Of a DNA stretch of 64,000 nucleotides, positions 56,613 through 64,000 are shown one piece after another. The position numbers and the translations under genes were made by a program. Source of the stretch: JAWVFM01 sp963739355 (GTDB lineage: Bacteria > Actinomycetota > Thermoleophilia > Solirubrobacterales > 70-9); the NCBI GenBank assembly GCA_963739355.1, contig CAVUAD010000005.1:310001-374000 (forward strand), read 5' to 3'. Positions within the stretch are counted from its first letter, which is position 1. Every line of letters begins with the position of its first letter. The notes under the pieces were generated by a model. It made no database searches. It saw only the letters and a program-made list of their open reading frames with translations, and was not told the DNA's origin.

Positions 56613-57454
56613 AAGCCCTTCGAGTTCTGCTCCCCGAGCGACGCGGTCCATCCCGCGCCGGCGATGACCGTGTTCGGGGCGCCTGGGAGGTCGACCTTCA
56701 GCGACCCCGTCCAGGAGCTCGGGGTATCGAAGGTCCCGGTACCGCTGAACGGAGCCGGCGGCTTGACGGTGGCGTGCGTGTAGCCGCCGTTGTAGGAGAA
56801 ATTCGCCGGTGCGCCGCGGACTCCCGCCGTCCTGAAGATCGAGACGGATCCCGCGACGCCGGTGACGAACACCGAGAACTCCGGCTTTGCTCCCGGCTTC
56901 TTGCGGACGTCCGCGTCGAACATCGCGCCCGAGGCCTGGGCGTGGAGGTGGACGTGCTTATGGGTCTTGCCCCCGCCCGGGCACGTGACCCCGTTGATGG
57001 TGTAGTTGCCCTCGCCGGACTTGGCGGACACCTTCGTGTAGCCGTCCTCGCCCTTGAACTTGATCTTGCCCTTCCAGATGCCGGTCGTCCGCTTGTACTT
57101 GCCGTGGCACTTGGGGCCGGGCAGGGGCGGGTGGATCGAGTCCTTCGGGTGGAACCTCAGATCGATCTTGCCGAAGTCACCGAGGTCGGCCTTGACGTGG
57201 CTCGCCGTGCTCGTGCCGCCGGTGTTGTAGCTGGCGTAGGCGTGTCCCTTGTGGGTGGTGAGGCCGACGAACCTGCCCGAGCCGTACGCCTGGTTGTTGC
57301 CCACGATCGTGATGTCGTAGCCGTGCGAGCTGTTGACCCTGATCGTGCTGCTGTTGAACGACGCCGCGGCGGCGGTTCCCGGGCCCGCCAGGCCCGCGCC
57401 GACCACGGACACGAGGCAGACGATCAACCCGCGCTTACCGAATGCTCTTGCCAC
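56597..57454 (-). CDS. secreted protein of unknown function
   Basis: 285 residues from GTG 57454 with GGGAGGG nine bases upstream. Signal peptide GLIVCLVSVVGAGLAGPGTAAAA, then a beta-rich body with many Gly, Lys and His (GYDITIVGNNQAYGSGRFVGL; KCHGKYKRTTGIWKGKIKFKGEDGYTKVSAKSGEGNYTINGVTCPGGGKTHKHVHLHAQASG) and a jelly-roll-like end (TGTFDTPSSWTGSLKVDLPG). The two Cys may pair. The region recalls actinobacterial extracellular beta-sandwich proteins, without a named family. Its 3' end overlaps the sigma gene. Confidence 0.7.
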   Translation of the reverse strand: MARAFGKRGLIVCLVSVVGAGLAGPGTAAAASFNSSTIRVNSSHGYDITIVGNNQAYGSGRFVGLTTHKGHAYASYNTGGTSTASHVKADLGDFGKIDLRFHPKDSIHPPLPGPKCHGKYKRTTGIWKGKIKFKGEDGYTKVSAKSGEGNYTINGVTCPGGGKTHKHVHLHAQASGAMFDADVRKKPGAKPEFSVFVTGVAGSVSIFRTAGVRGAPANFSYNGGYTHATVKPPAPFSGTGTFDTPSSWTGSLKVDLPGAPNTVIAGAGWTASLGEQNSKGFQTVP

Positions 57455-57516
57455 CTGGGGACCCTCCCATCGATCCGGCCCTGAATTGGACCTGAGCCGC
57501 AGGATACTTTGCCGGG

Positions 57517-58518
57517 TCAGTCCGGGGACCAGCGGCGCGGGTCCGAGCCCTCGACCTCGGCGAGCTCCCCCCGCAGGGTCAGGTGGTCGATGTAGGCCAG
57601 GGCCATCTGCAGGCCCCAGGCGGCGCTTGCCGCGTTCAAGTTCTCGGCGCCGACGAGCTCGCCGACGACCTCGAACGCCGTGCGCGGGCCCTCGCCGAAG
57701 GCGCCCCGCACCCGCTCCAGGCCTGCCTCCACCACGTCGCGGTTCGCGCGGGCCTTCGCCGGCACGTCCCGGAACGGGCGGCCATGTCCCGCCAGGCAGA
57801 GGCTCGTCTCGAGCTTCTCCACGGTCTCCAGGCTTTGCAGGAACTCGCCGACCGGATCCGGGGTGTGGCCGTAGTCGAAGAACGGCGACACCCGGCCCAG
57901 CACGTGGTCCCCGGAGATCATGAGGCCGCGGTCGGGCTGGTGGAAGACGACGTGCGACGGGGCGTGCCCCGGGGTCTCGTGGACCCGCCAGGCCCCGAGG
58001 TCCGTGTGGACCTCGACCCCGTCGACGAGCTCGTGGTCCGGGCCGATCACGCGGGCGACTCCGGTCGCGGTGCTGCGGCGCGACTCCTGGTAGCGCGCCA
58101 GCGCCTTCGCGGGGACCCCGCTCTGGCGAGCGACCTCGATGCGCCGCTCGAGCGCCCCCTCGGGGTCGTCGGCCATCGCCCGGATGTGGCCCCAGGCGGG
58201 ATGAAGCCACAGCTCGCAGCCGGCGGCGTCGACGATCGGCCCGGCCAGCCCGTAGTGGTCTGAGTGGGTGTGCGTGCAGACCAGGAGGCGCACGTCCGCC
58301 AGGACGAACCCGAACTGGGCCAGGGCGAACTCGAGGCGGGCGGTCCCGTCCTCGCCCGCGTAGCCGGTGTCGAACAGGACCACGCCGCCGTCGGCGGCGA
58401 CGGCCCAGGCGTTTCCGTGGGGAACGCCTGGCCACGGCAGCGGCATCCGCAACCGCCAGACCCCGGGCAGGATCCGTTCGCCCCGGCCGCGCTCGTCGTC
58501 CTTGCGCCGGCTCGACAT
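57517..58518 (-). CDS. metallo-beta-lactamase-fold hydrolase
   Basis: 333 residues from ATG 58518. The metal-binding motif is THTHSDHYG, with further ligands in GHAPSHVVFHQPDRGLMISGDHVLGRV and AGHGRPF. VAADGGVVLFDTGYAGEDGTARLEFAL and the C-terminal helical part (ANRDVVEAGLERVRGAFGEG, about 80 residues) fit the LACTB2/RNase-like or acyl hydrolase subgroup. It hydrolyses a thioester, phosphoester or lactone; the substrate is unknown. Divergent from nothing; the GH-like gene follows upstream on the same strand with a 38-bp gap. Confidence 0.88.
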   Translation of the reverse strand: MSSRRKDDERGRGERILPGVWRLRMPLPWPGVPHGNAWAVAADGGVVLFDTGYAGEDGTARLEFALAQFGFVLADVRLLVCTHTHSDHYGLAGPIVDAAGCELWLHPAWGHIRAMADDPEGALERRIEVARQSGVPAKALARYQESRRSTATGVARVIGPDHELVDGVEVHTDLGAWRVHETPGHAPSHVVFHQPDRGLMISGDHVLGRVSPFFDYGHTPDPVGEFLQSLETVEKLETSLCLAGHGRPFRDVPAKARANRDVVEAGLERVRGAFGEGPRTAFEVVGELVGAENLNAASAAWGLQMALAYIDHLTLRGELAEVEGSDPRRWSPD

Positions 58519-58556
58519 CCCGCCATGCTCGCAGGCGGCGACGGGGTCTTCGGGCG

Positions 58557-59756
58557 CTAGCCCTTCGGGGCCAGTCCCGGGGGGTACGCCTTGTAGTGGT
58601 GGCCGTCCAGGATCCGCCGCAGCTTGCGGCGGGCGCCCGGGTAGTTCGAGATCGCGAAGGCGTTGTGGGCCGTGGTCGAGCGGTAGTAGACGAGCATCCG
58701 CACCCGCCGGTGGTGGCGGGCGAACTTGAAGAGCCAATTTGTGAACCTGCCCCTGTAGTCGTTGTCCCAGGGCGCGTACTCGCCGATGACCATCGGGAAG
58801 CCGGCGTACCGGTCCGTGAACTTGCGCAGGGCGGTCTTCACTCCGGGGGTCGCGAACTTCGAGTAGATGTCGGCGCCCACCCAATCCACGTACCTGCGGC
58901 CTGGCCAGTAGGCGGCCGGGCGGTTCGCGTGGATGTCCGGGTTCGAGATGGTCTGCGGGTTCCAGACCATCGCCACCTTCGGATGGCGGAGCCCGTCGCG
59001 CACGTGCTCGGCGCGATAGACGGGTGAGTGGTTGCCGGCGGCTCGGAGCAGCCGGGGCAGGCCCTGGGCATGGAGCTTCCGGTTGATCGCGCTGACCCGG
59101 CCGCCCCTGACGATGATCGCGAAGCGGCGCCACGCCTTCCGGTACCACTTGGTGGAGTGGCCCGGCCTGCGGCTACCGTCGGAGTTGAAGGCGCTGTAGA
59201 CGTTGTAGAAGCTGTTCATCTCGGCCATGAGCCGGATGTAGACCACCTCGTGGGACGCGGCGATCGTCTGGTTCAGGCGGACGATGTAGTGGTCGTCGAC
59301 GCCGGTGGCGATCTGGCGCGGGGTGAGGATCTCGGGGATGTCGCTGGACGTCGTCGACAGGCTCAGCATGCCGCGCGAGCGCTCCACGCGCCAGCGGTGG
59401 AGCGCCCCGGAGCTGAGCGGGGTTCCCCAGTGGTAGAAGTCCTCCACTACCGCCGGGTGCGCGCCGACCTGCTGCGCGAACAGGTGGACGCCGTGCGGTC
59501 CGTCGATCGTCTCGGAGACGCCGTGGAACGCCCGGCCGGCGGGTGGCAGGTACGCGCCGTGGTGGAACGCACGGTGGCGATGGCGGTGGCGGTGATGGTG
59601 CTGGTGCCGGTGGCGGTGATGGCCTCCGCCGCTGCCCGGCAGCCCGATCCCGCCGCCGCCGAAGGCCGCGGCGGCCCAGACGAGAGCCGCGGCGGACACG
59701 GATGCGAGCGCCAGCAGCCTCACCCTGCATCCAGGCTTGCCGACTCTCCTCATCAC
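58557..59756 (-). CDS. secreted glycosyl-hydrolase-like protein with a His/Arg-rich segment
   Basis: 399 residues. Signal peptide RLLALASVSAAALVWAAAAFGGG, then a His/Arg run at about 45-62 (GGGHHRHRHQHHHRHRHR). The catalytic part looks like a TIM barrel of the GH26-type: GVSETIDGPHGVHLFAQQVGAHPAVVEDFYHWGTPL, VYIRLMAEMNSFYNVYSAFN with a possible acid/base Glu, VAMVWNPQTISNP, DWVGADIYSKF, and FPMVIGEYAPWD with a possible nucleophile Glu. It could cut a mannan- or galactan-type glycan. The His-rich linker may bind metal. Basis: fold motifs, not certain family. Confidence 0.65.
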   Translation of the reverse strand: MMRRVGKPGCRVRLLALASVSAAALVWAAAAFGGGGIGLPGSGGGHHRHRHQHHHRHRHRHRAFHHGAYLPPAGRAFHGVSETIDGPHGVHLFAQQVGAHPAVVEDFYHWGTPLSSGALHRWRVERSRGMLSLSTTSSDIPEILTPRQIATGVDDHYIVRLNQTIAASHEVVYIRLMAEMNSFYNVYSAFNSDGSRRPGHSTKWYRKAWRRFAIIVRGGRVSAINRKLHAQGLPRLLRAAGNHSPVYRAEHVRDGLRHPKVAMVWNPQTISNPDIHANRPAAYWPGRRYVDWVGADIYSKFATPGVKTALRKFTDRYAGFPMVIGEYAPWDNDYRGRFTNWLFKFARHHRRVRMLVYYRSTTAHNAFAISNYPGARRKLRRILDGHHYKAYPPGLAPKG

Positions 59757-60104
59757 CCTCCCAACACCTCAGCAGATGGAGACGGAGCGGTCTGTGCCAG
59801 GCCGGCGACGGTGCAAGCGGCCGCCCGTCGGTAAGGCGTGTTTCGACCGGTGCGTCAGAGGAAACCCCTTCTACTGATCGAACTCAGCGCAGACGATGAG
59901 AGGAGCGCGAGTGTTCGACGAGGAGAGACCCGAGGACGAGCGGGGGCAGAAGCTGCTCGACTCGGAGAGCCAGCCGGCGAAGACGGATGACGCGACCGGC
60001 CGTCCCGCGCGGACCGGGCGGTTCAGTCCCGAGGAGGCGAAGCGCCGGAAGCCGCGCAGGGTGAAGGCGCGTTCCATCGCGCTTGCTCCGCCTCCGCCAG
60101 GGCC
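59757..60104. other. 348-bp gap with at most one doubtful small gene
   Basis: It separates the GH-like gene (start 59756, minus) from the end of the SigB-like gene (60105, minus). A plus-strand frame 59896-60108 (70 residues, RGARVFDEERPEDERGQKLL...) is polar and basic without a clear ribosome site or family. A GTTT...GGAAAC pair at about 59842-59866 looks faintly like an alternative-sigma promoter on the plus strand. I consider the small frame unproven. Confidence 0.35.
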
Positions 60105-60878
60105 CTAGACGCTCCCCCGGTAGGCGTCGCGAAGTCGCTGGATCGCGCCGCGAATCGTCCTCGAGACGTGCATCTGCGAGTGCCCGATGCGCTCGCCGAT
60201 CTGCGCCTGGGTCATCCCGTCGACGAACCGCATCCGCAGGATCGCCAGCTCCTCGGCTCGCAGGGCCGGAATCAGCATGTTCAGGGTGACCGAGTCGTCG
60301 ACCTGTTCCAGGCTCGAGTCGTCCTCGCCCAGCAGGGCGATCAGCGCCTCGGTGTCCTGACCGTCGGTTACCACGGGAGCGTCGAGCGATCCCACGCGCC
60401 GCCGGCTGGCGGCTTCGAAGGCCTCGAGCACGTCCTCTCTGGAGATCTCGAGCTGCTCGGCCAGCTCCTCCAGCGTCGGGGAGCGCCCGAGGCTTCCGGT
60501 GAGGACGTCGATTGCCCGCTCGACGCGTCGTGTCCGCTCCTGGAGGCTCCGCGGGAGGCGGAGCGGCCACACCTTGTCGCGAAAATGCCGGCGGAGCTCG
60601 CCAAGCACCGTCGGCGCCGCGAACGAGAGGAACGACTTCCCGAGCGCCGGGTCGAAGCGATCGATTGCGTGCACGAGGCCGATGCAGGCCACCTGGAACA
60701 GGTCCTCGGGCGATTCCCCGCGGCCCTCGTAGCGGCGGGCCATGGCTCGGGCAAAGCTCGAGTAGCGCTCTACGAGCTCGTCCCGGAGCGCCGGGTCGCG
60801 GTTCGCTGCGTAGCGCCGCAACAGCTCCTCCTCGCCGGCGACGCGTGGGGGCTTGCCATCCGTTCCGCGGGTCGTCAT
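60105..60878 (-). CDS. SigB/SigF-type alternative sigma factor
   Basis: 257 residues. Region 2: DELVERYSSFARAMARRYEGRGESPEDLFQVACIGLVHAIDRFDPALGKSFLSFAAPTVLGELRRHFRDKVWPLRLPRSLQE; region 3: RVERAIDVLTGSLGRSPTLEELAEQLEISREDVLEA; region 4: LRAEELAILRMRFVDGMTQAQIGERIGHSQMHVSRTIRGAIQRLRDAY. The region-2 wording and the RDKVWPLRLPRSLQE segment are typical of the general-stress SigB/SigF/SigG group. No anti-sigma (RsbW) or anti-anti-sigma gene is adjacent in the window. Confidence 0.92.
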   Translation of the reverse strand: MTTRGTDGKPPRVAGEEELLRRYAANRDPALRDELVERYSSFARAMARRYEGRGESPEDLFQVACIGLVHAIDRFDPALGKSFLSFAAPTVLGELRRHFRDKVWPLRLPRSLQERTRRVERAIDVLTGSLGRSPTLEELAEQLEISREDVLEAFEAASRRRVGSLDAPVVTDGQDTEALIALLGEDDSSLEQVDDSVTLNMLIPALRAEELAILRMRFVDGMTQAQIGERIGHSQMHVSRTIRGAIQRLRDAYRGSV

Positions 60879-61058
60879 CGACTCATCCAGTCCTTCATTC
60901 GCTGGAGCCGTTTGTCCCGACTTCGCTGGCTCTCAGCGTCTGAAGGCTCCGCACGGGAACCCCTTCGAGTGGAATTCCCCTGCTAGCCCACGAGCATCGC
61001 CGCCGGGGGCACTCGACTCGGGCCAGCATAGCGCTATGCCCGAGGCCCCCAAAACGGC

Positions 61059-61082
61059 GCGTCGTCCCGGAGCCCGGGTTAT
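61059..61082 (+). repeat. left inverted repeat flanking the DUF559 gene
   Basis: 24 bases matching the reverse complement of 61984-62007 at 23 of 24 positions. It contains the stop codon TAA (61079-61081, minus strand) of the DUF559 gene. Confidence 0.75.
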
Positions 61083-61100
61083 GCAGGGGTCTCCGGGACG
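61063..61100 (+). repeat. 38-bp dispersed palindromic repeat, copy B
   Basis: Identical to the reverse complement of 50106-50143 at 35 of 38 positions. Ends CGTCCCGGAG and CTCCGGGACG are inverted repeats of each other. It encodes the last residues (VPETPA and stop) of the DUF559 protein. Confidence 0.7.
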
Positions 61101-61975
61101 TTCGCGGTGGGGGCGAGGGCGAGAAGCCGCTGCGGGCGCTCGTAGACGTCCTCGGCGCTCAGGCGGCGCACCGTCCAGCCCGCGCGTTCCCACCCTCGCT
61201 GCTTTCGCTGGTCCTCGCCGAGATCGAGATGGAACGGGCCACCGTCGATCTCGACGATGAGTCGAAGCGACCGCCAACTGAGATCCGCCTCCTCGCCGGC
61301 GCGCCTGACGTTGAGCTCCGGCATTGGCCTGCGCGCCTGACGCAGGATCTCCAGAGCGCGAATCTCGGCACCACTGCGCGCGTGCTCGAGTGGGAGACCG
61401 CTGTACCGGGCCAGCGTGGCGGCCAGGCGCCGCGCGCCGCGCCTGGTCCGATGGCGCCCGAGGGCGTCGCCGACGGCCACCAAGCTGGTGAGCTCCAAGC
61501 GGATGGCCTCCCTCACCGATCTCGCCAACGCCCGAGCGCTCACCACTCCCGCGAGATCCACCAGCGTCCTCGGCACCGTCGTGATCGGGATCCCTCGAAG
61601 CCGCGTGCAGTCGCCCGCCAGCGTCAAGCTTCGGTAAGCCACGATCCCGCCGTGGCGGCGCGGGCCGCCGTTCCCCGGACGCGTCACCGTTTCGAACTCG
61701 CGGGGCAACGACCAGAACCCCCACGCCGCCGACGCGCTGAACCGACTGAGCACGGTTCCGGGGGCCGTCAGGGTGGCGCCCATCCACCTGCCCCAGGGGT
61801 CGTGCTCGAGTGCCGGTGCGATTGCGAACACACCCTCTTCGGTGCCCACGAGCCGACCCGCTTCCAGCCGCCACTCGATGGCGTGGATGCTCATGCCGAG
61901 GTTCAGGAGCTGGGCACGCGACACCCGGTTGAACTGCCGCCCGGCCACCTCCGCAACACGCACGTCGTCCCACAC
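61079..61975 (-). CDS. DUF559 / AbiEi-antitoxin-like protein 2, flanked by inverted repeats
   Basis: 298 residues. N-terminal winged helix (VAEVAGRQFNRVSRAQLLNLGMSIHAIEWRLEAGRLVGTEEGVFAIA), middle part with TVPRTLVDLAGVVSARALARSVREAIRL, and the DUF559 nuclease-fold end (AGEEADLSWRSLRLIVEIDGGPFHLDLGEDQRKQRGWERAGWTVRRLSAEDV), where E, D and the E-I-D-G pattern are kept. It is a diverged paralog of 29429-30358. A 24-bp inverted repeat bounds it: the left copy includes its stop codon, and the right copy lies 9 bp before its start. No partner toxin is present. Confidence 0.82.
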   Translation of the reverse strand: MWDDVRVAEVAGRQFNRVSRAQLLNLGMSIHAIEWRLEAGRLVGTEEGVFAIAPALEHDPWGRWMGATLTAPGTVLSRFSASAAWGFWSLPREFETVTRPGNGGPRRHGGIVAYRSLTLAGDCTRLRGIPITTVPRTLVDLAGVVSARALARSVREAIRLELTSLVAVGDALGRHRTRRGARRLAATLARYSGLPLEHARSGAEIRALEILRQARRPMPELNVRRAGEEADLSWRSLRLIVEIDGGPFHLDLGEDQRKQRGWERAGWTVRRLSAEDVYERPQRLLALAPTANVPETPA

Positions 61976-61983
61976 ACCCCTCT

Positions 61984-62007
61984 ATAGCCCGGGCTCCGGG
62001 ACGACGC
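61984..62007 (-). repeat. right inverted repeat flanking the DUF559 gene
   Basis: Pairs with 61059-61082. The bases after it (GACGCCCC-TT-GGGG) resemble the hairpin beside repeat copy A at 50089-50104. Confidence 0.7.
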
Positions 62008-62122
62008 CCCTTGGGGGGTGGCGGGGGGTGGCGAAGTTCACCCCTAGGGGCACTGGTCGCGCGGCCTGTTCGGCCCGATCATGCACTCCGGATCAACCAA
62101 CCACCCGATCAGGAGAGAACGC

Positions 62123-62470
62123 ATGACCGTCAAGAAGACCCGCAACGCCCTCACCGCCCTCGTCGCCGCGCTCTGCGTCGCCGTTGGCGCCACCGGCGTC
62201 GCCAGCGCGCACAGCCCCGCCCAGGACAAGCTCACGATCCACTACACGGGCGACGGCTTCACCGGCAAGATCAAGAGCTCGAAGGCCAAGTGCCTCGCGA
62301 ACCGGACGGTCACCGTCCACGGCCCGCACGGCCAGCGGCTCAAGGACACGACCGAGGACGATGGCGCCTGGGACACCGGCAACTCCGGCCAGGCCCACGG
62401 CAAGTACTTCGCCACGGTCAACGCGAAGGGCAACTGCCTGCCGCTGGTCTCGAAGACCCTCCACCTCTAG
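62123..62470 (+). CDS. small secreted protein
   Basis: 115 residues from ATG 62123, with AGGAG eight bases upstream. Signal peptide ALTALVAALCVAVGATGVASA, then a mature part of about 85 residues with two Cys (CLANRTVTVHGPHGQRLKDTTEDDGAWDTGNSGQAHGKYFATVNAKGNC), likely a disulfide-bonded small beta-sandwich. The pattern K.KC...R.V.V....G....T..DG.W is common in actinobacterial extracellular proteins that I cannot name. It is convergent with another secreted protein; a strong hairpin separates them. Confidence 0.75.
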   Translation: MTVKKTRNALTALVAALCVAVGATGVASAHSPAQDKLTIHYTGDGFTGKIKSSKAKCLANRTVTVHGPHGQRLKDTTEDDGAWDTGNSGQAHGKYFATVNAKGNCLPLVSKTLHL

Positions 62471-62490
62471 GAGCTAGCGGGACAAAGAGA

Positions 62491-62524
62491 CGAGCCGGGC
62501 GGCGCGAGAGCGTCGCCCGGCTCG
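62491..62524. terminator. bidirectional hairpin terminator between convergent genes
   Basis: Perfect 11-bp stem CGAGCCGGGCG / CGCCCGGCTCG with a 12-base loop, 20 bp after one stop and 28 bp before the other. The TTCTCGTTCTC that follows on the plus strand is only moderately T-rich. Confidence 0.75.
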
Positions 62525-62551
62525 TTCTCGTTCTCCGAGACTCGCCGCTGC

Positions 62552-63157
62552 CTACTTGTAGAAGGCCTCGAGGAGCATCCAGCACCCGTCGCTGCCGGAG
62601 GGCTTCTCGAACTTGTCCCGTCCGAGGGCGGGCTGGTAGATCAGCGTGTTGTCGCCACCGGAGCTGCAGCGGACGAAGCTGATCCTCTTGGCCCTCGCCG
62701 CCAGGTACTCGCCCTTCTTGATCGGGATGTCCACCTTGAACTTCTCGATCTTGTAGTGGATGCCGTTGCCGGGCTGGCCGTCGTAGGCGATCTTCCCGCC
62801 GTTCTCGACGATCTTGGCCTTCCCGTTCTTCTTCACCTTCGCGACCTGGAGCTTGAACTTGCCCGACGTCGCGGCGATGAGCTTGACCTTGTTGATCGTC
62901 CCGTCCTTCGGCGCCTTCTGCTTGCCGTCCGGGTTGGGCGGCGCGTAGGCCTCGTTCAGGATGAACGTGCACTTCTGGTCCGACTTGGGCTCGCACTTCA
63001 AGCCGGGCGCGCCGTTCGACGGCTGCGTGTCCCTGGTTAGCTTGGACCCGAACTTGCTCCCTCCTCCGTGCCCGAACGCAAGCGGCGCGATCAGCGCCGC
63101 CGTCACGAAGGCGAGCGTCAGGACCTTCAGCCTGGTCCCGCGTCTACTCGTACTCAT
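62552..63157 (-). CDS. secreted protein of unknown function
   Basis: 201 residues. Signal peptide KVLTLAFVTAALIAPLAFG, then a mature domain with four Cys (LKCEPKSDQKC, VRCSSGGDN, DGCWMLLEAFYK). Many Lys-Gly-rich strands (KVKLIAATSGKFKLQVAKVKKNGKAKIV) and YQPALGRDKFEKPSGSDGC suggest a compact beta protein with two disulfides. No family recognised. It is divergent from an epimerase gene with a 160-bp gap. Confidence 0.7.
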   Translation of the reverse strand: MSTSRRGTRLKVLTLAFVTAALIAPLAFGHGGGSKFGSKLTRDTQPSNGAPGLKCEPKSDQKCTFILNEAYAPPNPDGKQKAPKDGTINKVKLIAATSGKFKLQVAKVKKNGKAKIVENGGKIAYDGQPGNGIHYKIEKFKVDIPIKKGEYLAARAKRISFVRCSSGGDNTLIYQPALGRDKFEKPSGSDGCWMLLEAFYK

Positions 63158-63279
63158 CCAGCCTCCATTCGGCTTGCTCTTCCTGCTCCATGGCCGACCC
63201 TACACCGGGTCCGCGGGCAGAACGAGTCCCGCTGGTGAACGCGCCCTGTGAATGTCGATTCCGAGAGCGTCCGTTCGTC

Positions 63280-63296
63280 CCAGGTGTAGAACCTGG
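63280..63296. promoter_or_regulatory. inverted repeat before the epimerase gene
   Basis: CCAGGT-GTAGA-ACCTGG, 6-bp arms with a 5-base spacer, ending 22 bases before ATG 63319. It could be an operator near the transcription start; no candidate regulator is adjacent. Confidence 0.35.
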
Positions 63297-63318
63297 CTTC
63301 CGAGGAAAGGAGAAGACC

Positions 63319-63981
63319 ATGCGCATACTCGTCACCGGCGGGTCAGGCGTTCTTGGCAGCACCGCGATTCCCCTGCTGCGCGACGCCGGGCACACCGTCG
63401 ACGCTCCGGGCAGCAGCGAGCTCGACCTGTTCGACCCCGCGGCCGTGGCGGCGGCGGTCGCCGGCAAGGACGCGATCCTGCACCTCGCCACCCGCATTCC
63501 GCCGCCCGAGCGGCTGGGCGATCGCGAGGCCTGGCGCGACACCGACCGCCTGCGCGCCGGGGCGACGCCGATCCTCGTCGACGCGGCCCTCGCGGCGTCG
63601 GTCGAGTGGTTTCTGTTTCCGAGCATCGCGTTCGTCTATCCGGAGAGCGGCGAAGCCGACGAATCGACGCCGGTGGCGGACCCGGTGCTCGAGATCCTGC
63701 GCTCGGCGCTGGAGGCCGAGCGCCACGTCGCGCGCTTCGACGGCGACGGCAGGCGCGGCGTGGTGCTGCGCCTGGGTGTGCTCTACGGGCCGAGCATCGG
63801 CAAGGAGACGCCCAACGAGCACTGGGCGGCCTACGGTGCGACGCTCCGGATCGAGGATGCGGGAAGCGCGATCGCCGCCGCCACCGAGATCCCCGGCGGC
63901 GTCTACAACGTGGTGAGCGACGGCGAGCGGATCTCGAACGAGCGCTTCAGGGACACCGCGGGCTGGCGGCCCGAGTTCTGA
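63319..63981 (+). CDS. NAD-dependent epimerase/dehydratase (extended SDR)
   Basis: 220 residues from ATG 63319 with AAAGGAG nine bases upstream. The NAD loop is RILVTGGSGVLGSTAIPLL (2-20), then LHLATRIPP, FLFPSIAFVYPESGEADEST, where the usual catalytic S-Y-K is only partly visible, LRLGVLYGP and GVYNVVSDGERISNERFRDTAGWRP. It is shorter than typical (about 300) and lacks a clear YxxxK, so it may be an atypical reductase or an epimerase-like binding protein. It ends 19 bases before the end of the window. Confidence 0.78.
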   Translation: MRILVTGGSGVLGSTAIPLLRDAGHTVDAPGSSELDLFDPAAVAAAVAGKDAILHLATRIPPPERLGDREAWRDTDRLRAGATPILVDAALAASVEWFLFPSIAFVYPESGEADESTPVADPVLEILRSALEAERHVARFDGDGRRGVVLRLGVLYGPSIGKETPNEHWAAYGATLRIEDAGSAIAAATEIPGGVYNVVSDGERISNERFRDTAGWRPEF

Positions 63982-64000
63982 TCCGGGTCGCTACCCGCAG

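Noticed and set aside
59896..60108. 70-residue plus-strand gene
   Set aside because: Polar, without a ribosome site, signal or family match. Kept only as a note in the gap entry.

Overview
The window is a GC-rich chromosomal segment of an actinobacterium. Gene content (Rrf2/TauE sulfur genes, many DUF559-type orphan endonuclease-fold proteins, tandem arylsulfotransferase-like secreted proteins, DUF6351, SigB-like sigma factor, propionyl-CoA/methylmalonyl-CoA enzymes, frequent GTG starts and stop/start overlaps) suggests a soil Thermoleophilia/Solirubrobacterales-type lineage. That assignment is an inference from content; no rRNA or tRNA gene is present to confirm it.

Region 1-5 kb is decayed and mobile: a clipped CDS, a secreted beta-propeller protein, a 5'-truncated TolB-like fragment, a complete IS1380-family element (2946-4579, 13-bp terminal inverted repeats) and the frameshifted 3' end of a phospholipase-D-like gene. 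Region 5-9.9 kb holds a small HTH protein, an ECF sigma/ArsR pair and, divergent from it, a three-gene unit: SAM methyltransferase, a 20-residue peptide gene ending in Gly-Gly with a near-perfect ribosome binding site, and a ThiF/MccB-like E1 enzyme. This resembles a microcin C/RiPP-type peptide-nucleotide pathway and is the best candidate for an undescribed system. A broken IS481-family element (8825-9884) follows it.

Region 9.9-12.9 kb carries HAD phosphatase, APH-type kinase and acyl-CoA dehydrogenase genes, the same three parts that are fused in animal ACAD10. Region 12.9-22.4 kb is a sulfur block: two TauE/SafE exporters, each with the same 19-bp operator-like palindrome, an Rrf2 regulator, then sulfite reductase, APS reductase, ATP sulfurylase and APS kinase as a tightly overlapping operon, with a PHP phosphoesterase, a PlsC acyltransferase and dodecin nearby.

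Region 22.6-45 kb is mostly cell-envelope: a PPTase, five multi-spanning glycosyltransferase-like membrane proteins plus one larger polytopic protein, two secreted arylsulfotransferase-like proteins, two GT2/methyltransferase pairs and a GDSL esterase, interrupted by a DUF559 protein and the propionyl-CoA carboxylase beta subunit. Region 45-64 kb has a degenerate HD-GYP protein, methylmalonyl-CoA mutase, a PAS-GGDEF-EAL protein with a non-phosphorylatable receiver, two GT4 glycosyltransferases, an array of four hairpins, a large secreted DUF6351 protein, UDP-glucuronate decarboxylase, two sigma factors, secreted proteins, an MBL-fold hydrolase and a second DUF559 gene bounded by inverted repeats. 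A related 38-bp repeat lies about 11 kb away from that gene.
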